The position numbers were made by a program, and so were the translations under genes. Shown in pieces: positions 1 through 7,975 of a stretch of DNA of 18,431 nt (its first letter is position 1; each line of letters begins with the position of its first letter). This DNA comes from Scatosoma sp045632265 (GTDB lineage Bacteria > Bacillota > Clostridia > Christensenellales > Borkfalkiaceae), in the NCBI GenBank assembly GCA_045632265.1, contig JAZQWG010000010.1, forward strand, positions 1-18,431, written 5' to 3'. Below the pieces are notes generated by a model. It saw only the letters and a list, made by a program, of their open reading frames with translations, was not told where the DNA came from and did no database searches.

Positions 1-4
1 ACCC

Positions 5-523
5 TTATTTTGCAGGGGACAAAATCATCAAAATGTTTCTGCCTTCCGTCTTGGGTTCTTTGTCCATTACCGCTTTACCGCCAAGCATATCGAAGAAACG
101 TTTCATTACGTCGATACCCATGGTAGCGTGCGCTTGCTGACGGCCGCGCATACGAATGGAAACCTTTACTTTGTTTCCGTCGCCGAGCATTTCTACCGTC
201 TTCTTCGCCTTAACGTTCAAATCGCCGATGTCAATCGTCATCGAAAGGTAAATTTCTTTCAATTCGACAACCTTTTGATTTTTACGGTTTTCCTTTTCCT
301 TCTTCGCCTGTTCAAATCTAAACTTACCATAGTTCATGATTTTGCACACGGGGGGAACTGCGTTAGGGGAAATCTTTACAAGGTCCAAATCTGCCTCTTC
401 CGCAAGCTGTAAAGCCGCAGCCGCGCTCATAATGCCGAGCTGTTCGCCTTCCGCGGAAATTACGCGGACTTCTCTATCGCGGATGTCTTCATTGATCTGA
501 TGTTGATCTTTAACGTCTTTAAT
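5..523 (-). CDS. infC: Translation initiation factor IF-3, AUU start
   Basis: IF-3 binds the 30S subunit, keeps subunits apart and checks the start codon. The protein (172 residues from the start chosen here, usual for the family) has the N-terminal domain with QINEDIRDREVRVI, a lysine/glutamate-rich linker near residues 70-85, and the C-terminal domain with the conserved RMRGRQQAHATMG stretch. The longest open frame begins at an ATG at 565, but that ATG lies in the loop of a terminator hairpin and has no ribosome binding site. An ATT codon at 523-521 is preceded by AGAGGT (537-532) with 8 bases between. AUU starts are a known hallmark of infC and allow IF-3 to repress its own translation. 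rpmI and rplT usually follow and would lie just left of the window. Identity is certain; the AUU start is strongly supported but inferred. Confidence 0.96.
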   Translation of the reverse strand: MKDVKDQHQINEDIRDREVRVISAEGEQLGIMSAAAALQLAEEADLDLVKISPNAVPPVCKIMNYGKFRFEQAKKEKENRKNQKVVELKEIYLSMTIDIGDLNVKAKKTVEMLGDGNKVKVSIRMRGRQQAHATMGIDVMKRFFDMLGGKAVMDKEPKTEGRNILMILSPAK

Positions 524-669
524 GGTCGTGTACCTCTCGTCAAAAATTAAAGGGTTGCTACGCATAGCAACCCCTTTTTCTACATAATTATCCCCGTGTT
601 TTTACGGTGAAAGATTATTGAGCCGTACCAATCAAAACTGCACGGCGAGAAGGGTTACTCCTGCTTAGC
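524..669 (-). promoter_or_regulatory. infC leader, probable L20-type attenuator
   Basis: The leader between the infC promoter and start codon contains two small hairpins: GCCGT/ACGGC closing 646-622, and CCGT/ACGG closing 607-594. It ends in the terminator at 573-542. The segment AGTAACCC (659-652) can pair with GGGTTGCT (573-566), the 5' arm of that terminator. This gives an 8 bp alternative helix with one G-U pair, extendable to 10 bp, i.e. a candidate antiterminator. In Bacillus subtilis the infC-rpmI-rplT operon is controlled by ribosomal protein L20 binding to the leader and promoting termination. The same arrangement is inferred here; I did not verify the L20-binding fold itself. Confidence 0.65.
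542..573 (-). terminator. Attenuator terminator in the infC leader
   Basis: On the minus strand, GGGTTGCTA (573-565) pairs perfectly with TAGCAACCC (560-552) around a 4-base loop, followed by TTTAATTTTT (551-542). This is an intrinsic terminator located between the infC promoter and the AUU start, ending 18 bases before the start codon. Its position inside the leader, and the alternative pairing of its 5' arm with upstream RNA, argue for attenuation of infC rather than simple termination of thrS. Confidence 0.8.
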
Positions 670-675
670 CTACAT

Positions 676-705
676 ATAATAGCACAAGCCCCTACTCGCT
701 GTCAA
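676..705 (-). promoter_or_regulatory. Sigma-A promoter of infC
   Basis: TTGACA (705-700), an 18-base spacer and TATTAT (681-676) on the minus strand. Transcription should begin near 669. It lies just after the thrS stop with no terminator between them, so infC probably also receives read-through from thrS. Confidence 0.8.
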
Positions 706-745
706 GCAAATTTCACGGTATTTGGCAAAATTTTTAAACTTTTTT

Positions 746-2650
746 TTAGAAAGCCGTTTTATCAGCGATGTCCTTCAATACGGTTGCGATAAATTCATCC
801 GCGGAAACCACCGACTGTTCACCGTCGCGACGGCGTACAGCAACCTGACCAGCCTCCATTTCCTTATCGCCCAAAACGTGCATATAAGGCACTTTTTCCA
901 TCTGCGCTTCACGGATTTTGTAACCGATTTTTTCACTTCTATCATCTACCGTTACGCGGATACCAGCGTCTTTCATCTTCGCGCACAAATCGTTTGCATA
1001 AGCAAGCTGTCTGTCCGTGATCGGGAGAATTTTTACCTGCATAGGCGAAAGCCATACGGGGAATTTACCTGCAAAGTGTTCGATCAAGATACCGATGAAA
1101 CGTTCAATCGAACCGAACGCAACGCGGTGTACCATGATCGGACGGTGTTTTGCGCCGTCTTCGCCAACGTATTCCATATCGAAACGCTGAGGCAACTGGA
1201 AGTCGAGCTGAATCGTACCGCACTGCCAGGTTCTGCCGATAGAGTCTTCAAGGTGGAAGTCAATCTTCGGGCCGTAGAATGCGCCGTCCCCTTCGTTTAC
1301 AACGTAGGTAAGACCCAAATCATCCAACGCCGTACGCAAGGATTCGGTTGCTACTTCCCAATCTTCGTCGCTACCCATACTGTTTTCAGGACGGGTGGAA
1401 AGTTCCACGTGATACTTGAACCCGAACAAGGTGTAAACTTCGTTGATAAGACGTACTACGCCCTTGATTTCATCCTTAATTTGTTCACGGGTCATGAAGA
1501 TGTGCGCGTCGTCCTGCGTAAAACAACGAACGCGGAACAAACCATGGAGCTGACCGGATTTTTCGTGACGGTGTACAAGACCAAGTTCGCCCATACGGAT
1601 AGGCAAATCCTTATAGCTGTGGGGTTCGTTCTTGTAAACGAGAATACCGCCGGGACAGTTCATGGGTTTGATTGCGAAATCTTCATCGTCCACCTTCGTC
1701 GTATACATGTTGTCACGGTAATGGAACCAGTGACCGGACGTTTCCCAAAGGGTGCGGTTAAGCATGATAGGCGTTTGTACTTCTACGTAGCCGTCGCGCT
1801 TATGGATTTCACGCCAGTATTCGATAAGGGTGTTCTTCAACACCATACCGTTGGGCAAGAAGAAAGGCAAACCCTTCCCTTCGTTCATGATAGCAAATAA
1901 CTTCAATTCTTTACCAAGCTTCGTATGGTCGCGTTTCTTTGCTTCTTCAAGCATCGTGAAGTATGCATCCATTTCGTCCTTCTTGGCAAATGCCGTACCG
2001 TAAATACGGGTAAGCATCTTGTTGTGTTCGTCCCCTCTCCAGTATGCGCCTGCAATGCTGGTGAGCTTGAACGCCTTAATTTTGCCCGTAGAAGAAAGGT
2101 GGGGACCACGGCAAAGATCGGTGAAGTTGCCTTGCTTATAGAAGGAAATAATTTCCCCTTCGGGCAAGTCTTGGATAAGTTCCACCTTATAATCTTCATC
2201 GTAGCTCTTCATAAGTTCAATAGCTTCGTCGCGGGGAAGCGTGAAGCGTTGAATAGGGAAATTGCCCTTAATAATTTTCTTCATTTCCGCTTCTACTTTC
2301 TCAAGATCCGCTTGCGTGATGGGCGTGACGAAATCTACGTCGTAATAGTAGCCGTTTTCAATAACGGGGCCGATAGAAAGTTTGCAAGTGGGATAAACCG
2401 TCTTCAAAGCTTGCGCCAAAACGTGCGCGCAAGTGTGACGATAAACTGCCAAACCTTCCTTATCTTTCAACGTGACGATTTCAAGCGTATCGCCTTCGTT
2501 TAATACGTGCGACAAATCTACAAGCGCACCGTTTACCTTTGCACAAACTGCATTTCTTGCCAACCCTTCGGAAATAGCAAGCGCAGCGTCGAACGCCGTT
2601 GCATTTTCAGCAACAGCCATGCTTTCGCCGTTCTTCAAAATAACGTTCAT
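746..2650 (-). CDS. thrS: Threonyl-tRNA synthetase
   Basis: Charges tRNA-Thr with threonine (class II synthetase). The 634-residue product shows the N-terminal TGS domain (about residues 1-60). The editing domain follows with HTCAH and the CRGPH motif. The class II core has KPMNCPGG and HRHEKSGQLHGL, carrying zinc-ligand Cys/His, and motif 3 near VHRVAFGSIERF. The C-terminal anticodon-binding domain ends the protein. An in-frame ATG lies 15 bases upstream at 2665, but GGAGG (2663-2659) overlaps that codon and sits 8 bases before the ATG at 2650, which is therefore chosen. The gene has its own promoter and a T-box leader, and is followed by infC. The ytxC-thrS-infC order fits Firmicutes synteny. 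Confidence 0.98.
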   Translation of the reverse strand: MNVILKNGESMAVAENATAFDAALAISEGLARNAVCAKVNGALVDLSHVLNEGDTLEIVTLKDKEGLAVYRHTCAHVLAQALKTVYPTCKLSIGPVIENGYYYDVDFVTPITQADLEKVEAEMKKIIKGNFPIQRFTLPRDEAIELMKSYDEDYKVELIQDLPEGEIISFYKQGNFTDLCRGPHLSSTGKIKAFKLTSIAGAYWRGDEHNKMLTRIYGTAFAKKDEMDAYFTMLEEAKKRDHTKLGKELKLFAIMNEGKGLPFFLPNGMVLKNTLIEYWREIHKRDGYVEVQTPIMLNRTLWETSGHWFHYRDNMYTTKVDDEDFAIKPMNCPGGILVYKNEPHSYKDLPIRMGELGLVHRHEKSGQLHGLFRVRCFTQDDAHIFMTREQIKDEIKGVVRLINEVYTLFGFKYHVELSTRPENSMGSDEDWEVATESLRTALDDLGLTYVVNEGDGAFYGPKIDFHLEDSIGRTWQCGTIQLDFQLPQRFDMEYVGEDGAKHRPIMVHRVAFGSIERFIGILIEHFAGKFPVWLSPMQVKILPITDRQLAYANDLCAKMKDAGIRVTVDDRSEKIGYKIREAQMEKVPYMHVLGDKEMEAGQVAVRRRDGEQSVVSADEFIATVLKDIADKTAF

Positions 2651-2690
2651 TATCTTTTCCTCCATTTGAGTACGTTTTTCTTTTTTTCGT

Positions 2691-2726
2691 AAAAAAAATC
2701 CCTAAACTCCCCTTGAGAGTTTAAGG
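2691..2726 (-). terminator. T-box terminator before thrS
   Basis: CCTTAAACTC (2726-2717) pairs with GAGTTTAGGG (2709-2700), 10 bp with one G-U pair, followed by ATTTTTTTT (2699-2691). The 5' arm is shared with the T-box antiterminator. Confidence 0.92.
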
Positions 2727-2907
2727 ACGCGAGTATTTTTTCGCGCGGTTCCACCTTAATTGCCGCAACTTTTGCATTGCGACCGCTTTTCCCGTGATTT
2801 TTCTTTTTACCAACGCAAAGTGGTTTCGCTTTTCGTATCCACTACCCGTTTCACAGCCAAAGAACGAGCTCTCTGCAAAGTTTCAAACGACGCTACTTGT
2901 CTTTACG
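2691..2907 (-). promoter_or_regulatory. T-box leader of thrS (Thr specifier ACC)
   Basis: Read on the minus strand, the leader has the parts of a T-box riboswitch. The stem I base is formed by GCGTAAAG (about 2908-2901) with CTTTGCGT (2820-2813). An AGTA motif (about 2898-2895) faces the specifier loop. AGAGAG and GGCTGTGAA match the distal stem I motifs. The specifier ACC is at 2824-2822, followed by A. The T-box sequence AAGGTGGAACCGCG is at 2757-2744. The AAGG of the T-box can pair with CCTT (2726-2723), the start of the terminator stem, so antiterminator and terminator are mutually exclusive. Uncharged tRNA-Thr would stabilise read-through into thrS. The bulge is TGGA, so the matching tRNA should carry a U discriminator base. 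Confidence 0.95.
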
Positions 2908-2912
2908 CTATT

Positions 2913-2941
2913 ATTGTAAACCTTTATAGGAAATTTGTCAA
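2913..2941 (-). promoter_or_regulatory. Sigma-A promoter of thrS
   Basis: TTGACA (2941-2936), a 17-base spacer and TACAAT (2918-2913). Start of transcription near 2906, directly at the base of T-box stem I. It lies about 40 bases after the ytxC-like stop codon. Confidence 0.9.
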
Positions 2942-2982
2942 CCGTTTTTTGAATATTTTTTATAAAAATACAAGCAATTTTT

Positions 2983-3729
2983 TTAGCAAAAAGTTGCCTT
3001 TCCGCCGTAATATTTTCGCAAGAAAGCCGCCGTTTCTTTATCCGTTTCCCCAAAGCAATACACCCTTTCCACGCCACCAAGCACAATTTCGCCCACCGTC
3101 GTTTCCTTGCCCGTCAATACGCTTTTGGAAAGCAAACGATATTCTTCATCGTACACTTTATCCCCTTTTACGTAAATTTTCCCCTCGCCGTCTTCCGTTA
3201 AAAATTCTAAAAATCCGTCCAACGACTGCGTGGACATATCGGCGGGCACGTATTCTACAATGCTTTCCCAACGCTTTTTCAGCTCTTGCAAGCGGAAGTG
3301 GAAAACGCCGTCCAAACAGTACTTCTCGCAACCGATAAACCGCTTTTGTACGTACGCTTTATCTTCCTTATAATCAGCGGAAACAAGCGCCGTTATCAAC
3401 AGCCGTTTTTGTTTTTCATCAAGCAGCGGCAAAACCAAACGCTTTTCAAAAAATGCGTACTTATAGCCTATGGCTATAATGTCGGCGATATTTTCTTCCG
3501 CAAATCTTCTCACGTACGGACAATACGCCCGTTCGATGTGAAAAGCAAGGCAAGATTGTTCGCCGTCGAAAGTTAAATCGCACAAGGACGGCAAAAAGGA
3601 AAAGCGCCCTTGCACTTTGCTTTGCAAATAGGACATATATCGCCCGTCGAATCCGTTTTGAGTAATCGTTATTTCTTCCACACCATTATTGTATGCCACG
3701 AGCAAAGAATTATTTATTGCTTTTTGCAA
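2983..3729 (-). CDS. YtxC-like putative sporulation protein
   Basis: A 248-residue protein that I assign to the YtxC family (putative sporulation protein, biochemical role unknown). The main reasons are position, directly upstream of thrS as in Bacillus, and general character: a soluble mixed alpha/beta protein, no signal peptide, with a central acidic/aromatic region (AEENIADIIAIGYKY) followed by a helical segment. It is slightly shorter than the Bacillus protein. The open frame starts at a TTG at 3729. AAAGGG (3738-3733) ends only 3 bases before it, and no in-frame ATG occurs until residue 32, so the exact start is uncertain. I see no convincing promoter on its side of the divergent gap with leuS. 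It ends 42 bases before the thrS -35 box without a clear terminator. Family assignment is moderate. Confidence 0.7.
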   Translation of the reverse strand: MQKAINNSLLVAYNNGVEEITITQNGFDGRYMSYLQSKVQGRFSFLPSLCDLTFDGEQSCLAFHIERAYCPYVRRFAEENIADIIAIGYKYAFFEKRLVLPLLDEKQKRLLITALVSADYKEDKAYVQKRFIGCEKYCLDGVFHFRLQELKKRWESIVEYVPADMSTQSLDGFLEFLTEDGEGKIYVKGDKVYDEEYRLLSKSVLTGKETTVGEIVLGGVERVYCFGETDKETAAFLRKYYGGKATFC

Positions 3730-3759
3730 AATCCCTTTCTTTACCCCTTGTATATTTGC

Positions 3760-3788
3760 TTGACTTGCCGTAAAAAATATTCTATAAT
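3760..3788 (+). promoter_or_regulatory. Sigma-A promoter of leuS
   Basis: TTGACT (3760-3765), 17-base spacer, TATAAT (3783-3788). Transcription should begin near 3795, giving a 5' untranslated region of about 60 bases, too short for a T-box. Confidence 0.9.
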
Positions 3789-3808
3789 ATATACTACTAA
3801 AAAATGAT

Positions 3809-3838
3809 TGACTTGGCGCAAGCAGTTTTGCGCTGTCA
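3809..3838 (+). promoter_or_regulatory. Hairpin in the leuS 5' untranslated region
   Basis: GCGCAA (3816-3821) pairs with TTGCGC (3828-3833), extended after a small bulge by TGAC (3809-3812) with GTCA (3835-3838). It ends just before the GGAGG ribosome binding site at 3841. There is no U-run, so it is not a terminator. It may protect the 5' end or affect ribosome access; the role is unknown. Confidence 0.45.
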
Positions 3839-3854
3839 TCGGAGGTCTTTTATT

Positions 3855-6290
3855 ATGGATATGCGTTCCATCGAAAGCAAATGGCAAGCGAAATGGGAGA
3901 AATCGAAACGCAACGTTTTCAACAAGAAAAACGCCGATAAAAAATGGTACGTTCTTGAAATGTTCTCCTATCCTTCGGGGGCGAAATTACACGTTGGGCA
4001 CTGGTACAACTACGGCCCTACTGATACGTACGCTCGCTTTAAGAAAATGCAAGGTTATGAAGTGTTCCAACCTATGGGCTTCGACGCTTTCGGTTTGCCT
4101 GCGGAAAACTACGCAATAAAGACGGGTATCCACCCCAAAGATTCCACCGAAAAGAACATTGAAACGATGGAAGTCCAACTTAAAAATATGGGCGCAATGT
4201 TCGACTGGACGGCGGAAATTAAAACGTGCGAAGAAGATTATTATAAATGGACGCAATGGCTTTTCTTGCAACTTTATAAAAAAGGTCTTGCTTACCGCAA
4301 AGAAGCGCTTGTCAACTGGTGCCCTTCTTGCGAAACGGTGCTTGCAAACGAACAAGTTATCGATACCAAATGCGAACGCTGCGGCTCGGTTGTATTGCGT
4401 AAAGACATGACGCAATGGTTCTTCAAAATCACCGATTATGCGGAAGAACTTTTGGACGATTTGGACGGCTTGCAATGGCCCGAAAAGACCAAGCTCATGC
4501 AAAAGAACTGGATAGGCAAATCCACGGGCTGCGAAATTCATTTCGAGTGCGAAACGGGCGACACGATTACCGTGTTCACCACCCGTCCCGACACCGTATT
4601 CGGGGTAAACTACGTCGTACTCGCACCCGAACACCCCTTGGTTGAAAAATTGAAAGAAGCGCACCCCGAAAGAGCGCAAGCGATTGACGATTACGTACGT
4701 TATGCTGCGGAAGCAAACGACATCGAACGTCTTTCTACTGCTCGTCCTAAAACGGGTACTTTCACGGGCGCGTATGCTATCCACCCCCTTACGGGCAAAC
4801 AAGTGCCTATCTATCTTGCCGATTACGTACTCTATTCGTACGGCACGGGCGCTGTAATGGCAGTTGCCGCACACGACGAACGCGATTATGCGTTTGCTAC
4901 GCAACACGGCTTGCCCGTCACGCAAGTTATCCAAAAAATCGGCGGTGAAACGATTCTTCCTTTCTGCGAAGACGGTATTTTGGTAAACAGCGGCGAATTT
5001 GTCGGACTTTCGGGCGAAGAAGCACGCGATGCAATCGCCGTACACCTTTCCAAAATCGGCAAAGGCGGCAAAAAGGTAAATTACCGTTTGCGTGACTGGT
5101 CGGTTTCCCGTCAAAGATACTGGGGCGCACCTATCCCTATGATTCATTGTGAAAAGTGCGGCGTTGTACCCGTTCCCGAAAAGGAATTGCCCGTAAAACT
5201 TCCCTATGACGTAGAATTCCGTCCCAACGGAAAATCCCCCCTCGCTTCCCACGAAGGATTTATGCGTTGCTCTTGCCCTAAATGCGGCGGCAAAGCTTCG
5301 AGAGACCCCGATACGCTTGACACCTTCGTATGTTCGAGCTGGTACTACCTTCGTTATCCCGATGCGCACAACGACAAACAAGCATTCTCGAGCGAAGTAG
5401 CCAATAAAATGGCGCCCGTTGACGTGTACGTAGGCGGTGCGGAACACGCTTGTATGCACCTTTTGTATGCACGTTTCATCACCAAGGCGCTTCGTGACAT
5501 GGGCTACATTGATTTTGGTGAACCGTTCAAACGCCTTGTACACCAAGGCATTATCCTTGGCCCCGACGGCAACCGTATGAGTAAATCGCACGGCAACGTC
5601 ATCTCCCCCGACACGTATATCGAAGAATACGGCTCTGATATTTTCCGTATGTATTTGATGTTCGGTTTCAGCTACACCGAAGGCGGTCCTTGGAACGACG
5701 ACGGTATTAAGTCGGTTGCCAAATTCTTGGATAGAATCGAACGTTTGGTGCGCAAGTCGATAGAAGAAACGGAAAACGACAATACGAGCTTTGGTAGTGC
5801 AGAAAAGGAACTTGACTACGTGAAGAATTACGCAATCAAGTGCATTACCCGTGACGTAGAAGATTTCTCGTTCAATACGTCCGTTGCCCGTTTGATGGAA
5901 TACGTAAACGCACTTCAAAAATACGACAACGAAGCAAACAAGAACGGCGCTTTCTACAAGGCGTGCATTGAAGACTTGCTTAAAATGCTTGCACCTTTCG
6001 CCCCTCACTTTGCGGAAGAACTTTGGGAAGAAACGGAACACAAAGATTCTATCTTTGCCGAAGCATATCCCCTTGTCAACGAACAAGCGCTTATCAAAGA
6101 CGAAACGGAATACGCCATCCAAATCAACAGCAAAATTAAGACGAAGATGATGATCGGTCAATCCCTTTCCAACGATGAAATTCAAGCGGTTGTTTGCGCA
6201 CACGAAGAAATCGCACCCTTGCTTGAAGGCAAATCGGTGAAGAAATGTATCGTGGTTAAAGGCAGACTTGTAAACCTTATCATCGGTTAA
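3855..6290 (+). CDS. leuS: Leucyl-tRNA synthetase
   Basis: Charges tRNA-Leu with leucine (class I synthetase), 811 residues, typical for bacteria. The HIGH motif appears as HVGH at residues 46-49 and the KMSKS motif as RMSKS at 574-578. A zinc-binding CPSC...CERC group lies at 156-176. The inserted editing domain carries TTRPDT at 242-247 and GTGAVMAVAAHDERD. The tryptophan-rich catalytic segment and C-terminal anticodon-binding helices follow. The frame is open back to an ATG at 3804, but GGAGG (3841-3845) with 9-base spacing selects the ATG at 3855, and the protein then begins MDMRSIESKWQ as expected. It is transcribed alone from a strong promoter and ends in a strong terminator. Confidence 0.98.
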   Translation: MDMRSIESKWQAKWEKSKRNVFNKKNADKKWYVLEMFSYPSGAKLHVGHWYNYGPTDTYARFKKMQGYEVFQPMGFDAFGLPAENYAIKTGIHPKDSTEKNIETMEVQLKNMGAMFDWTAEIKTCEEDYYKWTQWLFLQLYKKGLAYRKEALVNWCPSCETVLANEQVIDTKCERCGSVVLRKDMTQWFFKITDYAEELLDDLDGLQWPEKTKLMQKNWIGKSTGCEIHFECETGDTITVFTTRPDTVFGVNYVVLAPEHPLVEKLKEAHPERAQAIDDYVRYAAEANDIERLSTARPKTGTFTGAYAIHPLTGKQVPIYLADYVLYSYGTGAVMAVAAHDERDYAFATQHGLPVTQVIQKIGGETILPFCEDGILVNSGEFVGLSGEEARDAIAVHLSKIGKGGKKVNYRLRDWSVSRQRYWGAPIPMIHCEKCGVVPVPEKELPVKLPYDVEFRPNGKSPLASHEGFMRCSCPKCGGKASRDPDTLDTFVCSSWYYLRYPDAHNDKQAFSSEVANKMAPVDVYVGGAEHACMHLLYARFITKALRDMGYIDFGEPFKRLVHQGIILGPDGNRMSKSHGNVISPDTYIEEYGSDIFRMYLMFGFSYTEGGPWNDDGIKSVAKFLDRIERLVRKSIEETENDNTSFGSAEKELDYVKNYAIKCITRDVEDFSFNTSVARLMEYVNALQKYDNEANKNGAFYKACIEDLLKMLAPFAPHFAEELWEETEHKDSIFAEAYPLVNEQALIKDETEYAIQINSKIKTKMMIGQSLSNDEIQAVVCAHEEIAPLLEGKSVKKCIVVKGRLVNLIIG

Positions 6291-6304
6291 TAATTACAAA
6301 TAAC

Positions 6305-6339
6305 AAAATCCCCAACTCGTCGTTGGGGATTTTCTTTTT
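6305..6339 (+). terminator. leuS terminator
   Basis: AAAATCCCCAA (6305-6315) pairs with TTGGGGATTTT (6323-6333) around a 7-base loop, followed by CTTTTT. It lies 14 bases after the leuS stop. Confidence 0.92.
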
Positions 6340-6342
6340 ATC

Positions 6343-6376
6343 AAAGAAAAAACAACGGGACAAGCCCGTTGTTTTT
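6343..6376 (-). terminator. Terminator of the MATE gene
   Basis: AAAAACAACGGG (6348-6359) and CCCGTTGTTTTT (6365-6376) form a 12 bp stem. On the minus strand it is followed by a TTTC run and lies 6 bases after the MATE stop codon. It can also act on the plus strand as a second stop after leuS. Confidence 0.88.
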
Positions 6377-6382
6377 CGTTTA

Positions 6383-7831
6383 TTATTCATTTACTTCTCG
6401 CACCGTTTCGGGCGGTTTATCCCCTATTTGCAACCGTTTCAAATCCCTAAAGAAGATTATGGTGAACGGGATAGAGAAAAGGAAAGAAAGCACGTCGGAA
6501 ACCGATTGACAGCATTCTACGCCGAACAAGCCCCAAAACTTGGGCAAAAGGAATATCCCAGGCACGTAAAACACCCCTTGACGAGTAATTGAAAGCAGTG
6601 ATGCGATAACCTTGTTCCCCACCACTTGATAGGTAAGCCCCGCCATAAAGTTAAGCGGAAGCAGTGGCATACACAAACATTGCAATCTTAGCGACGTCGT
6701 GCCGATTTCCATTGCTTTATCCGAAAGCGAGAACCAACGCATGATGTTTGGCGCAACAACTGCACAAACGGAAGCAAACGCCGCCATCATCACCGTAGAG
6801 AATACCAGCGTAAAGACGTACGCTTTTTTAACTCTATCATAGCGTTTCGCACTATAATTATACCCCAAAACGGGTTGATAGCCTTGTCCTATGCCAAGCG
6901 CAAGCGAGAAGGCGAGCATAAACACTTTATTCACTACCCCAAACGCCGCTTGAGCAGCTTGACCGCCGTACGTATTGGCGGCATGATTCAAGAACACCGT
7001 GCAAAGGCTGGCGAGGACTTGTCTACAAAATGACGGGAAGCCCGTTGCGATAACGTCGCCGTACACCTTAAACGAGCGAGCAATAGAACGGATACGCAAA
7101 CGCACAACCGTTTTTCCACACAAGAACATTGCCGTAAGCACGCAAAAACCAACGATTTGACTGATACACGTTGCAAGCCCCGCACCGCTAACGCCCATGC
7201 CCGCCACGAAGATAAGCAAGGGATCGAGCGCAACGTTGAGCACCGCACCGACGACAAGCCCTATCATGGAAAGCACCGCTTTGCCTTCCGCACGAAGAAC
7301 GTTGTTCAAAACGAACGACATACACATAAAAGGCGCGGAAATTAAGATATACACGGCGTATTCTTGGGAATAGCGCAACACTTCTCCATCAATCGAGCCA
7401 AACAGCTTTAGCATAGGCGTCAAGAACGCCAAACCTACGCCCATTATCAAAAGTCCGCTTATCAACGCAATAAACAAGGACGAAGAAGCAATTCTATCCG
7501 CGCCGTCCTTATCCCGTTTACCAAGCACGCGGGAAACAAGGCTGCCACTACCCATGCCGTACGTAAAGCCTATCGCTTGGATAATGGACATCAAGGCAAG
7601 CAAGTTGCTAACCGCCGCCGTCACAGAATCGTTGCCTATCATCGACACAAATACCGTATCGGCAAGGTTGTACAAAGACGTGACCATCATGCTAAGCGTG
7701 GTGGGAATACCAAGCCCGATAATCAAACGCGCAATGGGCGTTTGAGTCATTTTCTTAAACTGCTTTTTTTCAAGTTCCGCCGCTTTTTCGTCGCTATCTA
7801 ATATGGAATTTTCTTTTATTTCTTTCGTCAT
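6383..7831 (-). CDS. MATE family efflux transporter, leaderless mRNA likely
   Basis: A 482-residue integral membrane protein of the multidrug and toxic compound extrusion family, which exports cationic drugs or metabolites using a sodium or proton gradient. It shows about 12 hydrophobic segments in two similar halves. The first begins near residue 33 (LIIGLGIPTTLSMMVTSLYN), with the conserved LYNLADTVFV and VLRAEGKA segments. The second half carries LGIGQGYQPVLGYNYSAKRYDR, typical of MepA-like members. The first 30 or so residues are charged and cytoplasmic. There is no ribosome binding site before the ATG at 7831; instead TATAAT ends 9 bases upstream, so the mRNA should have about 0-3 bases of leader. 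A later in-frame ATG (residue 28) also lacks a binding site. The substrate cannot be told from sequence. Confidence 0.92.
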   Translation of the reverse strand: MTKEIKENSILDSDEKAAELEKKQFKKMTQTPIARLIIGLGIPTTLSMMVTSLYNLADTVFVSMIGNDSVTAAVSNLLALMSIIQAIGFTYGMGSGSLVSRVLGKRDKDGADRIASSSLFIALISGLLIMGVGLAFLTPMLKLFGSIDGEVLRYSQEYAVYILISAPFMCMSFVLNNVLRAEGKAVLSMIGLVVGAVLNVALDPLLIFVAGMGVSGAGLATCISQIVGFCVLTAMFLCGKTVVRLRIRSIARSFKVYGDVIATGFPSFCRQVLASLCTVFLNHAANTYGGQAAQAAFGVVNKVFMLAFSLALGIGQGYQPVLGYNYSAKRYDRVKKAYVFTLVFSTVMMAAFASVCAVVAPNIMRWFSLSDKAMEIGTTSLRLQCLCMPLLPLNFMAGLTYQVVGNKVIASLLSITRQGVFYVPGIFLLPKFWGLFGVECCQSVSDVLSFLFSIPFTIIFFRDLKRLQIGDKPPETVREVNE

Positions 7832-7840
7832 AGCGATACC

Positions 7841-7869
7841 ATTATACTCTCATTTTTTATTTTTGGCAA
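7841..7869 (-). promoter_or_regulatory. Sigma-A promoter of the MATE gene
   Basis: TTGCCA (7869-7864), 17-base spacer, TATAAT (7846-7841). Predicted transcription start near 7834, only about 3 bases before the ATG at 7831. Confidence 0.82.
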
Positions 7870-7940
7870 CTTTTGCGCGTCGAAAAACGTAAAAATATTT
7901 TTCTTTTTTTATAGGGCGTGCGCGCATTTACTTTTAACGC

Positions 7941-7969
7941 TTGCATTTTTCATTTTTTCGTGTTATAAT
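7941..7969 (+). promoter_or_regulatory. Sigma-A promoter of the PH-like gene
   Basis: TTGCAT (7941-7946), 17-base spacer, TATAAT (7964-7969). Only 6 bases separate the -10 box from the ATG at 7976, so transcription should start at or next to the A of the start codon. Confidence 0.82.
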
Positions 7970-7975
7970 AGGCGT

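Noticed and set aside
722..1900. 392-codon plus-strand frame antisense to thrS
   Set aside because: Shadow of a certain thrS gene; no start signals and no recognisable domain.
3804..3854. 17-codon N-terminal extension of leuS, or a leader peptide
   Set aside because: No ribosome binding site before the ATG at 3804 and no stop codon before leuS; the GGAGG at 3841 supports 3855.
3987..6203. 738-codon open frame antisense to leuS
   Set aside because: It mirrors leuS codon bias, has no ribosome binding site or promoter, and its product has skewed Phe/Arg/Val composition with no recognisable motif; leuS is unmistakable on the other strand.
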